In this document: positions 15,996-25,086 of the stretch, one piece after another
Position numbering within the stretch: position 1 is the first letter of the stretch
Layout: every line of letters starts with the position of its first letter
NCBI RefSeq assembly: GCF_002796985.1
Contig: NZ_PEKX01000007.1
Coordinates: 360,268 to 424,267, forward strand
Source of the DNA: Pseudomonas sp.
Lineage (GTDB): Bacteria > Pseudomonadota > Gammaproteobacteria > Pseudomonadales > Pseudomonadaceae
Direction of reading: 5' to 3'
Length of the DNA stretch: 64,000 nt
Translations under genes and position numbers: made by a program
Notes under the pieces: generated by a model
Told to the model about the DNA's origin: nothing
Database searches by the model: none
What the model saw: the letters and a program-made list of their open reading frames with translations, nothing else

Positions 15996-17516
15996 TTACG
16001 CGGCGTCAGCCACGGCCTCGCGGGCACGGCGGGTGCGCTTGCGCCAGGCGCGGTACAGCGGCAGGCCGAGCATGAGTGCGACCAGTGCCCAGGTGCCGAG
16101 GGTGATCGGGCTGGACCAGAGGATGCCCAGTTCGCCGTTGGAGATGGACAGCGCGCGGCGCAGGTTCTGCTCCATCAGCCCGCCGAGGATGAACCCCAGC
16201 AGCAGCGGCGACAGCGGGAAGTCCAGCTTGCGCAGGAGGTAGCCGAGGATGCCGATGGCGACCATCAGGAACAGGTCGAAGGTGGTGGCGTGCACGGCGT
16301 AGACGCCGATCGCGGTGATGATCGCGATGCCCGGCACCAGCGCCCAGTTCGGCACCGAAAGGATGCGGGTGAACACCCGCACCATCGGCACGTTGAGGAT
16401 GATCAGCATGACGTTGGCGATGAACAGCGAGGCGATCAGGCCCCAGACGATGTTCGGCTGTTCCTGGAACAGCAGCGGGCCGGGGGTGATGTTGTACAGG
16501 CTGAGCGCGCCGATCATCACGGCGGTGGTGCCCGAGCCGGGGACGCCGAGGGTCAGCATCGGCACCAGGGCGCCGCAGGCGGAAGCGCCGATGGCGGTTT
16601 CCGGGGCGGCCAGGCCGCGCAGGTCGCCCTTGCCGAACTTGCCCGAGTCGCCGGCCAGTTTCTTCTCGGTCATGTAGGCCACGGCGCTGGCCAGGGTCGC
16701 GCCGGCGCCGGGCAGCACACCCATGATGAAGCCGAGCAGGCCGCAGCGTACGTTGACCACGGCCACCGAGGCTGCTTCCTTCACGTTGAACAGCATGCGC
16801 CCGCTGGCCTCGACCATTTTGTGGCCGTGGTGGGTCTTCTCCAGCAGCAGGAGGATTTCGCTCACCGAGAACAGGCCCAGTACCAGCACCACGAACTGGA
16901 TGCCGTCGGAGACGTGGATGTTGTCGAAGGTGAAGCGGTAGACGCCGCTGTTGGCGTCGATCCCGACGCTGGACAGGAACAGCCCGAGCAGCGCCGCCAG
17001 CAGCGTCTTCAGCGGGCGGTCGCCGGCCAGCCCGCCGAGGGCGACGATGGCGAAGACCATCAGCACGAAGTATTCCGCCGGGCCGAAGGCGATCGCCCAT
17101 TTCGCCAGCAGCGGGGCGAACAGCACCATGCCGCAAGTGGCGATGAAGGCGCCGATGAAGGAACTCCAGGCCGACAGCGACAGGGCCACGCCGGCCAGGC
17201 CGTTGCGTGCCATGGGATAGCCGTCGAGGGTGGTCATCACGGTGGAGGCTTCGCCGGGAATGTTCAGCAGGATCGAGGAAATCCGTCCGCCGTATTCACA
17301 GCCCAGGTACACGGCGGCGAGCAGGATCAGCGCCGATTCCGGCGGCAGGCCGAGGGCGAAGGCGACGGGGATCAGCAGGGCCACGCCGTTGATCGGGCCC
17401 AGGCCCGGCAGCAGGCCGACGACGGTGCCGATCAGGGTGCCGATCAGCGCGGTGATCAGGTTGTACGGGCTCAGGGCGACGCCGAAGCCTTGCCCGAGGT
17501 AGCTCAATGTTTCCAT
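15996..17516 (-). CDS. tctA: Tripartite tricarboxylate transporter, large permease TctA
   Basis: 506 aa, starting after GAGGAAACC. Hydrophobic throughout, with about eleven to twelve membrane segments and the family landmarks GTLIGTVVGLLPGLGPINGVALLIP near the N-terminus and LGVPGSGTTAVMIGAL in the middle. TctA is the main channel of the TTT (citrate/tricarboxylate) secondary uptake system and works with TctB and the periplasmic binder TctC. The order porin-tctC-tctB-tctA, all leftward with short gaps (10 bp between tctB and tctA), makes one operon. Confidence 0.95.
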   Translation of the reverse strand: METLSYLGQGFGVALSPYNLITALIGTLIGTVVGLLPGLGPINGVALLIPVAFALGLPPESALILLAAVYLGCEYGGRISSILLNIPGEASTVMTTLDGYPMARNGLAGVALSLSAWSSFIGAFIATCGMVLFAPLLAKWAIAFGPAEYFVLMVFAIVALGGLAGDRPLKTLLAALLGLFLSSVGIDANSGVYRFTFDNIHVSDGIQFVVLVLGLFSVSEILLLLEKTHHGHKMVEASGRMLFNVKEAASVAVVNVRCGLLGFIMGVLPGAGATLASAVAYMTEKKLAGDSGKFGKGDLRGLAAPETAIGASACGALVPMLTLGVPGSGTTAVMIGALSLYNITPGPLLFQEQPNIVWGLIASLFIANVMLIILNVPMVRVFTRILSVPNWALVPGIAIITAIGVYAVHATTFDLFLMVAIGILGYLLRKLDFPLSPLLLGFILGGLMEQNLRRALSISNGELGILWSSPITLGTWALVALMLGLPLYRAWRKRTRRAREAVADAA

Positions 17517-17526
17517 GACGGTTTCC

Positions 17527-17994
17527 TCAGAGCAGGGGATCGAGGATGCCCAGCGGCAGCGGGACGTCCAGGGTGCGGTCGAACAGCACGTAGAGGCCGA
17601 CGGCGAGCAGCGTCGCGGTGATCACGCTGGCCAGCGGGCGGCCGCCGTAGATCAGCGCGATGAAGGTGCCGACCAGGGCGCTCGCGGGGATGAAGCCCAG
17701 CGGCTCGAACAGGCCGGCATAGACCGCCAGCAGAGCGACGCAGAGCACCACCTTGGCCAGTAGCGCGCCTTCCAGCGCGGGTTCGTCTTCCTCGCGCTTG
17801 ATCGGCGTGGGGCGCGCGATCAGCCAGGCGAGTCCGATGGCCATCAGGCACAGGCACAGCAGCGGGTAGGCGCGCGGGCCGACCGGTTCGTAGGAGAAGG
17901 GCGCCTGGAGGTGCCAGGCGATCAGGGCGAAGGCGACGCAGGCGAGCAGCCAGGCGCCGGCGAACAGCCGCTGGAAGAGGCTGGTACGGGACAT
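17527..17994 (-). CDS. tctB: Tripartite tricarboxylate transporter, small permease TctB
   Basis: 155 aa, with AGGAG 7 bases before the ATG. Four hydrophobic segments (about 13-30, 44-60, 83-100, 108-145 as a pair) are normal for TctB. It forms the membrane part of the tricarboxylate carrier together with TctA, encoded directly downstream. Confidence 0.92.
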   Translation of the reverse strand: MSRTSLFQRLFAGAWLLACVAFALIAWHLQAPFSYEPVGPRAYPLLCLCLMAIGLAWLIARPTPIKREEDEPALEGALLAKVVLCVALLAVYAGLFEPLGFIPASALVGTFIALIYGGRPLASVITATLLAVGLYVLFDRTLDVPLPLGILDPLL

Positions 17995-18043
17995 GGGGAG
18001 TCTCCTGGCGCCGCCTTCGCTGAAGGCGGCGCCGCTCGGGGCG

Positions 18044-19021
18044 TTACTGGATGAGGCCGAACTCGCGGGCCAACTGCTTGTACTGGGCGACCTGCTGCTT
18101 CACGTAGGCGTCCAGCTCCGGGCCGGTCATGGCGAAGGGGAACAGCTCGCGCTGGTCACGCAGCTTGGCGAAGTCTTCCGAGGCCAGCAGCTTGTCGAAG
18201 GCGCCTTTCCAGAACGCGTAGTCCTCGTCGCTCACCTTCGGGCCGACATAGAAGCCGCGCACCACCGGCCAGACGATGTCGTAGCCCTGTTCCTTGGCGG
18301 TGGGGATGTCGGTCATGCCTTCATCCTTCAGGCGCTCCTCGGCGAACACGGCGAGCAGGCGCATCTTGCCGGCGCGGATGTGCGGCATGGAGTCGGAGAT
18401 GTCCGTGCTGCCCACCTGGATGTGCCCGCCCAGCAACGCCGTGGCGATTTCGCCGCCGCCTTCCAGGGCGACGTAGCGCAGTTGCTTCGGGTCGATGCCG
18501 GCGGCCTTGGCGATCAGTGCGGTCTGCATCCAGTCCTGGCTGCCGACGGTGCCGCCGGAGCCGATCACCACCTTGCTCGGGTCGGCCTTGAGCGCGGCGA
18601 CCAGGTCACTGAGGTTCTTGAATGGCGAGTCGCTCGGCACGGCGATGGCGCCATAGCTGGTGCCGACGGCGGCCAGCCACTTCACGGCGTTCTCGTCGAA
18701 TCGGCCGAATTTGCCCTGGGCCAGGTTCAGCAGGGATCCGCTGGAGAAGGCGGTGATGGTGTTGCCGTCGGCCGGACGCTGGGCGACCACCGCGTTGTAG
18801 GCCACAGCGCCGACGCCGCCGGGCATGTAGGTGACGCGCATCGGCTTGGTCAGCAGCTTCTCGTCTACCAGGGCGCTCTGCGCCAGCTTGCAGGTGAGGT
18901 CGAAGCCGCCGCCGGGAGAGGCCGGGGCGATGCATTCCGGGCGCTTGGGCTCGGCCATCAGTTGGCTGGCGGCGAGCAGGGTGGCGCCGGCGAGGGTCAG
19001 GTTGCGCAGGACGGTGGACAT
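18044..19021 (-). CDS. tctC: Tricarboxylate-binding periplasmic protein TctC
   Basis: 325 aa with a signal peptide (MSTVLRNLTLAGATLLAASQLMA). The mature part has the Bug/TctC fold landmarks: IAPASPGGGFDLTCKLAQSALV at the ligand site, GGVGAVAYNAVV, and IGSGGTVGSQDWMQTALIAKAAG. It captures citrate-like tricarboxylates for TctAB. The gene is preceded by GAGAGG and lies between the porin and tctB. Confidence 0.93.
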   Translation of the reverse strand: MSTVLRNLTLAGATLLAASQLMAEPKRPECIAPASPGGGFDLTCKLAQSALVDEKLLTKPMRVTYMPGGVGAVAYNAVVAQRPADGNTITAFSSGSLLNLAQGKFGRFDENAVKWLAAVGTSYGAIAVPSDSPFKNLSDLVAALKADPSKVVIGSGGTVGSQDWMQTALIAKAAGIDPKQLRYVALEGGGEIATALLGGHIQVGSTDISDSMPHIRAGKMRLLAVFAEERLKDEGMTDIPTAKEQGYDIVWPVVRGFYVGPKVSDEDYAFWKGAFDKLLASEDFAKLRDQRELFPFAMTGPELDAYVKQQVAQYKQLAREFGLIQ

Positions 19022-19050
19022 GGTGCGATTCCTCTCTTGTTGTTGTCGGT

Positions 19051-20340
19051 TTACCAGATCGCCAGGGAGTAGCTGAGGTAGACACGCGTCTCGTCGGCGT
19101 CCCGCGCGAAGCTGGAACGGTAGGTGGCGTTACGCACGCGCACCGCGACGTCCTTGAGCGGGCCGCTCTGGATCACGTACTTGATGTCGGTGTTGCGCTC
19201 CCATTCCTTGCCGTGACCGTCCATGCCGTTGATTTTGGCATTGTCACCGCTGATGTAGCGATTCATCAGGGTCAGGCCGGGGATGCCGAGGCCGGCGAAG
19301 TCGTAGTCGTGGCGCACCTGCCAGGAGCGTTCCTCGGCGTCGGCAAAGTCGCCGACCTGGACGAAGTTGACGAGGTAGGGGTTGCTGCCGTCGATGTAGG
19401 GGAAGGCCGTGTCGCCGTTCATCTGTTGCCAGCCGAGGCTGAACTTGTTGGCGCCCAGGGCGTAGCCGAGCATGCCGTTGAAGGCTCGGTTGTCGATCTC
19501 CCCGCCTCGGGCAGCGCCCTGGTCGTCGCTGAGGGCCAGGCGCAAATCGGCGCTGAACTTGCCTGGGCCCAGCGGGTAGGCCGCGAGCAGGCCGACGAAG
19601 TGCTGGCGGTAGACCTCGTCCAGCTGCGCGTAGTGGTAGCGGCCGGTGAGGTGGTCGGTGAATTTGTAGTCGCCACCGGCCAGGTCGTAGTGCTTGCCTT
19701 CGGCGTTGCCGCCGGAAAAGCGTTTGTTCTTGTTGTTCAGCGCGAGGTCCTGCCAGTCGGTGGAGTCGCGGTCTTTCACTTTCTCCAGGCGCCCGCCGGT
19801 GAAGTTCAGGCCGGGCAGGTCGGTGGAGTTGAGCAAGCCGCCCTCGAAGGTCTGCGGGAACAGTCGGCTGTCGTTGGGCTGCAGGGTTGGCAGGTCGGGG
19901 ATCAGGCTGCCGATCTTCAGCTCCGTCTCGGAGGCCTTGAACTTGGCGGTCAGGCCGAGCTTGCTGTATTCGTCGGCGGCGCGACCGTCATCGTGGGTCG
20001 GAAGCAGGCCGGTGCCGGTGCGGTCCGGGGACGAATCGAGCTTGAGGCCGAGCATGCCCATGGCGTCCAGGCCGACGCCAATGGTGCCGGGGGTGTAGCC
20101 GGACTGGAAATCAAGGATGAAACCCTGCGCCCATTCTTCGCGCTTGGACTGGCCGGCGCCGTCGCGGAAGTCACGGTTGAAGTAGATGTTCTGGGTGCTG
20201 AGCGTGGCGCTGCTGTCTTCGATGAAGCCGGCGGCTTCGCACAACGGGGCGACCCCGGCGAAAGCCAGCAGGGCGGGTGTCAGACAGCGGGAGTTGGGCT
20301 TGGCGAAAGCCGGTGCAGCCAAAGGCCGGGCGGTGGTCAT
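19051..20340 (-). CDS. opdH: OprD-family porin, tricarboxylate-specific (OpdH-like)
   Basis: 429 aa. An export signal of about 36 residues ends in LCEA, then GFIEDSSATLSTQNIYFNRDFRDG, the start typical of OprD porins; the protein ends in LSYSLAIW with the aromatic terminus needed for outer-membrane assembly. Location at the head of tctCBA supports the OpdH role, letting cis-aconitate and related tricarboxylates cross the outer membrane. The promoter lies in the 285-bp gap shared with tctD, which contains phased repeats. Confidence 0.92.
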   Translation of the reverse strand: MTTARPLAAPAFAKPNSRCLTPALLAFAGVAPLCEAAGFIEDSSATLSTQNIYFNRDFRDGAGQSKREEWAQGFILDFQSGYTPGTIGVGLDAMGMLGLKLDSSPDRTGTGLLPTHDDGRAADEYSKLGLTAKFKASETELKIGSLIPDLPTLQPNDSRLFPQTFEGGLLNSTDLPGLNFTGGRLEKVKDRDSTDWQDLALNNKNKRFSGGNAEGKHYDLAGGDYKFTDHLTGRYHYAQLDEVYRQHFVGLLAAYPLGPGKFSADLRLALSDDQGAARGGEIDNRAFNGMLGYALGANKFSLGWQQMNGDTAFPYIDGSNPYLVNFVQVGDFADAEERSWQVRHDYDFAGLGIPGLTLMNRYISGDNAKINGMDGHGKEWERNTDIKYVIQSGPLKDVAVRVRNATYRSSFARDADETRVYLSYSLAIW

Positions 20341-20509
20341 CTGTGGTCTCCATTCTTGTTGTTGTCGCGAAAGGGCACCACGCCGCCTTCCGCTCTGTTG
20401 ACGGTCTTTGCCGTCGTCGAGCCTGCTTCTCCCACCGTTGCGCCTGGGCAGTCGGCGCTGAAAATCGGGGGGTGGGAGGCGGCTCGTTGGCGATGCTAAC
20501 GGGCTAAGC

Positions 20510-20559
20510 TTTCGCCAGGCTTTCAGTCACCTTTCGCAGTGATTTCAGCGAATTTCCCC
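20510..20559. promoter_or_regulatory. Phased TTTC repeats, candidate TctD operator
   Basis: TTTCGC, TTTCAG, TTTCGC, TTTCAG and TTTCCC begin at 20510, 20521, 20532, 20543 and 20553: steps of 11, 11, 11 and 10 bp. Such helically phased direct repeats are how OmpR/PhoB-type response regulators bind. The array lies between the divergent opdH-tctCBA operon and tctDE. Confidence 0.6.
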
Positions 20560-20625
20560 CATTCACAGCGGCTCGCGGATGGGTAAACTGCCGGCCCGAA
20601 CCTGTAGTCCGAGGGGTAGAAACGC

Positions 20626-21297
20626 GTGCGAATCCTCCTGGTTGAAGACCATCCGCAGCTTGGCGAAAGCGTCGCCCAGGCGCTCAAGGGCGCCGGCTGG
20701 ACCGTGGACCTGCTGCAGGACGGCGTAGCGGCCGACCTGGCCCTTGCCAGCGAGGACTATGCGCTGGCGATCCTTGATGTCGGCCTGCCGCGGCTCGATG
20801 GCTTTCAGGTGCTGGCGCGCCTGCGCGAGCGTGGCAAGACCCTGCCGGTGCTGATGCTCACCGCGCGCGGCGAAGTGCGCGACCGCGTGCATGGGCTGAA
20901 CCTGGGCGCCGACGACTACCTGGCCAAACCCTTCGAGCTCACCGAGCTGGAAGCGCGGGTGAAGGCCTTGCTGCGCCGCAGTGTGCTGGGTGGCGAACAG
21001 CAGCAGCGCTGCGGCGAGCTGGTCTACGACCTCGGCGCGCGGCGCTTCACCCTGGCCGAGCAGGCGATGAACCTGACCTCCCGCGAGCAGGCCGTGCTGG
21101 AGGCGCTGATCGCGCGGCCGGGGCGGGTGATGAGCAAGGAGCAACTGGCGGCCCAGGTGTTCGGCCTGGACCAGGACGCCAGCGCGGACGCCATCGAAAT
21201 CTACGTGCACCGTCTGCGCAAGAAACTTGAAGGCAGTTCGGTGCGTATCGTCACCTTCCGTGGCCTGGGCTATCTGCTCGAGGCCCAGGATGGCTGA
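20626..21297 (+). CDS. tctD: Response regulator TctD
   Basis: 223 aa from a GTG behind GAGGGG. The receiver domain has the acidic pair in VEDHP, the phospho-acceptor D51 (LAILDVGLPR), and the conserved lysine in DDYLAKPFEL; the C-terminal half is an OmpR-type winged helix (MSKEQLAAQVFG, DAIEIYVHRLRKKLEG). It should activate tricarboxylate uptake genes after phosphorylation by TctE, encoded by the overlapping next gene. Confidence 0.93.
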   Translation: MRILLVEDHPQLGESVAQALKGAGWTVDLLQDGVAADLALASEDYALAILDVGLPRLDGFQVLARLRERGKTLPVLMLTARGEVRDRVHGLNLGADDYLAKPFELTELEARVKALLRRSVLGGEQQQRCGELVYDLGARRFTLAEQAMNLTSREQAVLEALIARPGRVMSKEQLAAQVFGLDQDASADAIEIYVHRLRKKLEGSSVRIVTFRGLGYLLEAQDG

Positions 21298-22696
21298 GCG
21301 GCGCTGGGGTTTTCTCGGCGCCGGCAGCCTGCGCGGCCGGCTGCTCTGGCGTCTCGGCGGGTTGCTGGTGGTGTTGCTGCTGATCGGCAGCGCGGCGACT
21401 TACTGGCGTGCCCGGCATGCCGCCGACATTGCCTATGACCGCACCTTGCTGGCTTCGGCGCGCGACATCGCCGACGGCCTCTACGCCAGCGACGGCACCC
21501 TGCGCGCCAACGTGCCCTACGTGGCGCTGGACAGCTTCGAGTACGACAGCGCCGGGCGCATCTTCTACCAGGTGATCGATCCCCAGGGGAACATGATCTC
21601 CGGCTACGAGAACCTGCCGGCGCCGCTGCCGACCACGCCGCGCACCGACGATTACCCGGCGCTCGCCAAGTTTTACGACGCCTCCTATGAAGGGCAGGGC
21701 GTGCGGGTGGTCAGCCTGTTGCAGCCAGTGAGCCAGCCGACGGTCAGCGGCATGGCGGAAATCCGTGTCGCCGAAACCATGGGCGCCCGCGAGCGGCTGG
21801 CGCGCACCCTGCTCGCCGACACGCTGCTCAACCTCGCGCTGTCGGCCATCGCCGCCCTGATGATGGTCTGGTACGCGGTGAGCGCCGGCCTGCGCCCGCT
21901 GGATCGGTTGCGCGAAGCGGTGGAGGAGCGCCAGCCGGACGACTTGCGGCCGCTGCCGGTAGTCCGTGTACAGAAAGAGTTGCGCCCGCTGGTGGCGGCG
22001 CTCAACCACTTCACTGTGCGCCTGCGCGGGCTGTTCGACCGCCAGTCGCAGTTCATTGCCGAGGCCTCTCACGAGTTGCGTACCCCGCTGGCGGCGCTCA
22101 AGGCGCGGCTGGAACTGGGCCTGCGTGAGCAGGACCCGCAGCAGTGGCGCGCGACATTGGCCGAGGCCGTGCAGAACACCGACCGGGTGACCGGGCTCGC
22201 GAACCAGTTGCTGTCTCTGGCGCGGGTGGAAAGCGGCGCCCGCGCGATTGCCGAGGGGGCAGGGGAGAGCATTGAACTCGGCCAGCTGGCTCGCGAACTC
22301 GGTCTGGCGCTGGCGCCGCTGGCCTATTCGCGCGGCGTGTCGCTGGCGCTGGAGGCAGACGAGCCGGCCTGGGTGAAGGGCGATCCGACGCTGCTCAACG
22401 AGCTGCTCAGCAACCTGGTGGACAACGCCATCGCCCATGCACCGGCAGACGGCAATGTGATCATCCGCGTGCGCTCGCCGGCCGAGCTGGAAGTCGAGGA
22501 CGACGGCCCCGGTATCCCACCGGAGGAGCGCGACAAGGTGTTCCGCCGCTTCTACCGCCGCCGCCAGCAGGGTACCGGTCTGGGGCTGGCCATCGTCGGC
22601 GAGATCTGCAGCGCGCACCGTGCGCATATCGAGCTGGGCCAGGGCGAGCTGGGCGGCCTGCTGGTGCGGGTGACCTTCCCGGCGGAAAACAGCTGA
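21290..22696 (+). CDS. tctE: Sensor histidine kinase TctE
   Basis: 468 aa with the ATG at 21290, overlapping tctD by 8 bp; a longer frame from 21227 lies inside tctD. Two membrane helices (about 21-40 and 180-200) bracket a periplasmic sensor region of about 140 residues. The H-box ASHELRTPLAALKARLEL holds the phosphorylated H261, followed by the N-box LLSNLVDNAIAHAP and G-boxes DDGPGIP and GTGLGLAIV. It likely senses extracellular tricarboxylates and phosphorylates TctD. Confidence 0.93.
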   Translation: MAERRWGFLGAGSLRGRLLWRLGGLLVVLLLIGSAATYWRARHAADIAYDRTLLASARDIADGLYASDGTLRANVPYVALDSFEYDSAGRIFYQVIDPQGNMISGYENLPAPLPTTPRTDDYPALAKFYDASYEGQGVRVVSLLQPVSQPTVSGMAEIRVAETMGARERLARTLLADTLLNLALSAIAALMMVWYAVSAGLRPLDRLREAVEERQPDDLRPLPVVRVQKELRPLVAALNHFTVRLRGLFDRQSQFIAEASHELRTPLAALKARLELGLREQDPQQWRATLAEAVQNTDRVTGLANQLLSLARVESGARAIAEGAGESIELGQLARELGLALAPLAYSRGVSLALEADEPAWVKGDPTLLNELLSNLVDNAIAHAPADGNVIIRVRSPAELEVEDDGPGIPPEERDKVFRRFYRRRQQGTGLGLAIVGEICSAHRAHIELGQGELGGLLVRVTFPAENS

Positions 22697-22707
22697 GCCG
22701 GAAATGC

Positions 22708-22733
22708 AAAACCCGCCGGTAGGGGCGGGTTTC
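22708..22733 (+). terminator. Hairpin after tctDE
   Basis: AAACCCGCC-GGTAG-GGGCGGGTTT directly follows the tctE stop. The stem is strong; the T tract after it is short. Confidence 0.65.
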
Positions 22734-22752
22734 GACGGTGGCAAGGGCTCTT

Positions 22753-22821
22753 CGTAGGAGCGAGCTTGCTCGCGAACCGTTCTCCAGCGAAATCCGTTCG
22801 CGAGCAAGCTCGCTACTACAG
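22753..22821. repeat. REPIN (inverted REP pair)
   Basis: CGTAGGAGCGAGCTTGCTCGCGAAC and, 18 bp on, the inverted copy GTTCGCGAGCAAGCTCGCTACTACAG (one base differs from consensus). Lies between convergent tctE and the HDOD gene. Confidence 0.85.
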
Positions 22822-22856
22822 ATTGGCCGCTGCCGCCGGCTCGCTTGTGACGTCGC

Positions 22857-23693
22857 TTACTGCAACATGCTCATCGCCGCTTCCATGGCGGCGGAGAGGT
22901 CTTCGTCTTCCTTCACGTCCGCCTTCGGGTCCAGGCCCAGCTTGGCGAAGGCCGGAATGGTCGCCCAGTCCAACTCGGTGTAGGGGTGCTGGCTGCCGAG
23001 GTAGCTCTGCAGGGTGGCGACCTGGACGATGTCCACATAGTCGACCTTGGCCGAGTCGCGGCTGAAATCCAGGTGCTGGCCCGGCACGGCGGCAATCGGC
23101 GCCGGGAAGTCCCAGGCCTTGAGGATGCGGTCGCCAATGACCGGGTGGATGCGCTCGATCACATGGTTGAGGCTGATGGAATCGGCCAGCAACTCGCTGT
23201 GCTCCTCGGCGTAGGTGAGGATCGGCAGCACGCCGATCTGATGCACCAGGCCGGCGAGGGTCGCCTGATCCGGCGCCAGGCGGGTGTAGTGGCGGCACAG
23301 GGCGTGGCAGATGCCGGCGATCTCGGTGCTCTTGTTCCACACCTCGCGCATCTTGCGGTCGACCACGTCGGAAGTGGCCTGGAACATCTGCTCCATGGCC
23401 AGACCGGTGGCCAGGTTGCAGGTGTAGTTGATCCCCAGGCGGCTGATCGCCATCTGCAGGTCGGTGATTTCCTTGTTGGTGCGCAGCAGTGGGCTGTTCA
23501 CCACCTTGATGATGCGCGCGGTCAGCGCAGCGTCGTTGCCGATCACCTTGCTGAGGTCCTGGATGCTGATGTCCGGGTCTTCCGCCGCTTCACGGACGCG
23601 CAGGGCGACTTCCGGCAGCGTCGGCAGCACCAGCTCATCGTTGTCGATGGCCCGCAGCAGTTCCTGTTGTACTTTTTCGGCAAGCTTGCTCAT
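22857..23693 (-). CDS. HDOD-domain signalling protein
   Basis: 278 aa with ATG at 23693 behind GAAGGA; the longer frame to 23735 lacks a ribosome site. The protein is one HDOD domain: LPTLPEVALRVREAAEDPDISIQDLSKVIGNDAALTARIIKVVNSP at the N-terminus, then GLVHQIGVLPIL and the later HPVIGDRILKAWDFP. HDOD proteins lack the catalytic HD pair and act as scaffolds in signalling; the direct partner here is unknown. It is transcribed leftward after the ygfZ gene with 45 bp between them. Confidence 0.85.
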   Translation of the reverse strand: MSKLAEKVQQELLRAIDNDELVLPTLPEVALRVREAAEDPDISIQDLSKVIGNDAALTARIIKVVNSPLLRTNKEITDLQMAISRLGINYTCNLATGLAMEQMFQATSDVVDRKMREVWNKSTEIAGICHALCRHYTRLAPDQATLAGLVHQIGVLPILTYAEEHSELLADSISLNHVIERIHPVIGDRILKAWDFPAPIAAVPGQHLDFSRDSAKVDYVDIVQVATLQSYLGSQHPYTELDWATIPAFAKLGLDPKADVKEDEDLSAAMEAAMSMLQ

Positions 23694-23738
23694 GAAGTGT
23701 CCTTCAGGGAAAACCGGGCTCCCCGCCCGGCACAAAAT

Positions 23739-24674
23739 TCAGCGCTGGATCTCGCGGTCGCTGTCCAGAACGTAAGGCAGATCCAGCAGGCGCAGGGGCT
23801 GGTCATCGCCCAGGCGCACGTTGCCATCGGCAGCGGCGTCTTCCTGCAGCACGGCGAGCAGCTCCACGCCGTCGGCCGCGCGGGCGGCCAGCACCACTTC
23901 GCCCACGCTACTGGAGTGCACCGGCGAAAACAGCTCGCGGCCCGCCTCCGGCAGTTCGGCGCCGTCGAGCTTCAGGCGCTTCAGGCGGCGTTTGAGGCGG
24001 CCGAGGTACTGCATGCGCGCGACGATTTCCTGGCCGGTGTAACAGCCCTTCTTGAAGCTCACGCCGCCCACGGCCTGCAGGTTGATCATCTGCGGAATGA
24101 ACAGCTCGCGGGTGGCGCCGAACACCTGGCCGACGCCGGCGCGCACCTGGCCAAGCAGCCAGTCGTTGAGTTCGCCATGGGGCAGGCGAGCCTGCAGCAG
24201 GTCGGCGATGGCGGCGGCACGTTCGGCCGGCACCCAGAGTTCGACGCGGCCCTGGCCGAGGCCGATGGCGATCAGGCCGTCGGCCCGCGCCACCTGGTCG
24301 GCTTCGCCGGTCAATGTCAGGCCTAGTTCGGCAAGTACGGCATCGGCACCGCTCAGGCCGAAGCGCGCCCGCTGGGCGCTGTCATCGGACAGCGTGACCT
24401 TGGAGAACACCGCGTATTTCTTCAGGTCCGTCAGCTGGCTGTCCAGCAGGTCGTTGGCCATGGCCAGCAGGAAGCCATCGCCCTCGGCGAGGATGCGGAA
24501 GCTGGAGGTCATTCGGCCCTTGGGCGTGCAGCGGGCGCCGAGGCTGGAATATTCGGCGTTGAGGTAATTGAGGTTGCAGGTCAGCTGGCCCTGGAGGAAT
24601 TTCGCGGCGTCCGCACCGCGTACGGCGAGAATCCCTTCGTGATTGAGTTCGGTGAAGAAAACGGAGTCGGTCAT
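23739..24674 (-). CDS. ygfZ: Folate-binding Fe-S cluster maintenance protein YgfZ
   Basis: 311 aa from the ATG at 24674; ATG at 24707 is a possible alternative. The family signature KGCYTGQEIVAR lies at residues 209-220 with the conserved cysteine C211 present. YgfZ binds tetrahydrofolate and helps repair or assemble certain iron-sulphur enzymes, such as MiaB. It is divergent from sdhE, a common arrangement in Pseudomonas. Confidence 0.9.
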   Translation of the reverse strand: MTDSVFFTELNHEGILAVRGADAAKFLQGQLTCNLNYLNAEYSSLGARCTPKGRMTSSFRILAEGDGFLLAMANDLLDSQLTDLKKYAVFSKVTLSDDSAQRARFGLSGADAVLAELGLTLTGEADQVARADGLIAIGLGQGRVELWVPAERAAAIADLLQARLPHGELNDWLLGQVRAGVGQVFGATRELFIPQMINLQAVGGVSFKKGCYTGQEIVARMQYLGRLKRRLKRLKLDGAELPEAGRELFSPVHSSSVGEVVLAARAADGVELLAVLQEDAAADGNVRLGDDQPLRLLDLPYVLDSDREIQR

Positions 24675-24831
24675 CACGGTTCGCTGGAAGAAAGTTAGGG
24701 GCCTCATGATAGAGCTCGGGCCGTGCCTTGTCAGCGGGTGCCGGGGGAGCCGAGCATGCGTATAATGCCGCTCGGCTCGCGCGGTGCGTCGACTACGCGA
24801 GCGCCCCGATGTACACGAGAGGACCCCGCAG

Positions 24832-25086
24832 ATGAACGACGAAACCGAACTCAAACGCCTTTTCTGGCACAGCCGTCGCGGCATGCTGGAACTGGACGTC
24901 CTGCTGGTGCCCTTCCTCCAGGAGGCCTATCCGGGCCTGCCGGCTGAAGATCAGGCGCGTTTCCGCAAGCTGCTGGAAAGCGAGGATCAGGACATGTTCG
25001 GCTGGTTCATGCAGCGTGGCGAGCCGGAAGATGCCGACCTGCGCATCATCGTTCGCATGATCCTGGACCGTGTCCAGCCGAAGTGA
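24832..25086 (+). CDS. sdhE: Succinate dehydrogenase flavinylation factor SdhE
   Basis: 84 aa, matching the family length, with the ATG at 24832 preceded by GAGAGGA. The hallmark RRGMLELD (residues 15-22) contains the RGxxE motif that contacts the flavoprotein. SdhE promotes covalent FAD attachment to SdhA. Also known as CptB in the sense of an antitoxin for YgfX, whose gene overlaps its 3' end. Confidence 0.93.
   Translation: MNDETELKRLFWHSRRGMLELDVLLVPFLQEAYPGLPAEDQARFRKLLESEDQDMFGWFMQRGEPEDADLRIIVRMILDRVQPK

Noticed and set aside
15777..17621. Open frame of 614 codons opposite tctA
   Set aside because: Antisense shadow, very rich in H, Q, E, D; no start signal or motif.
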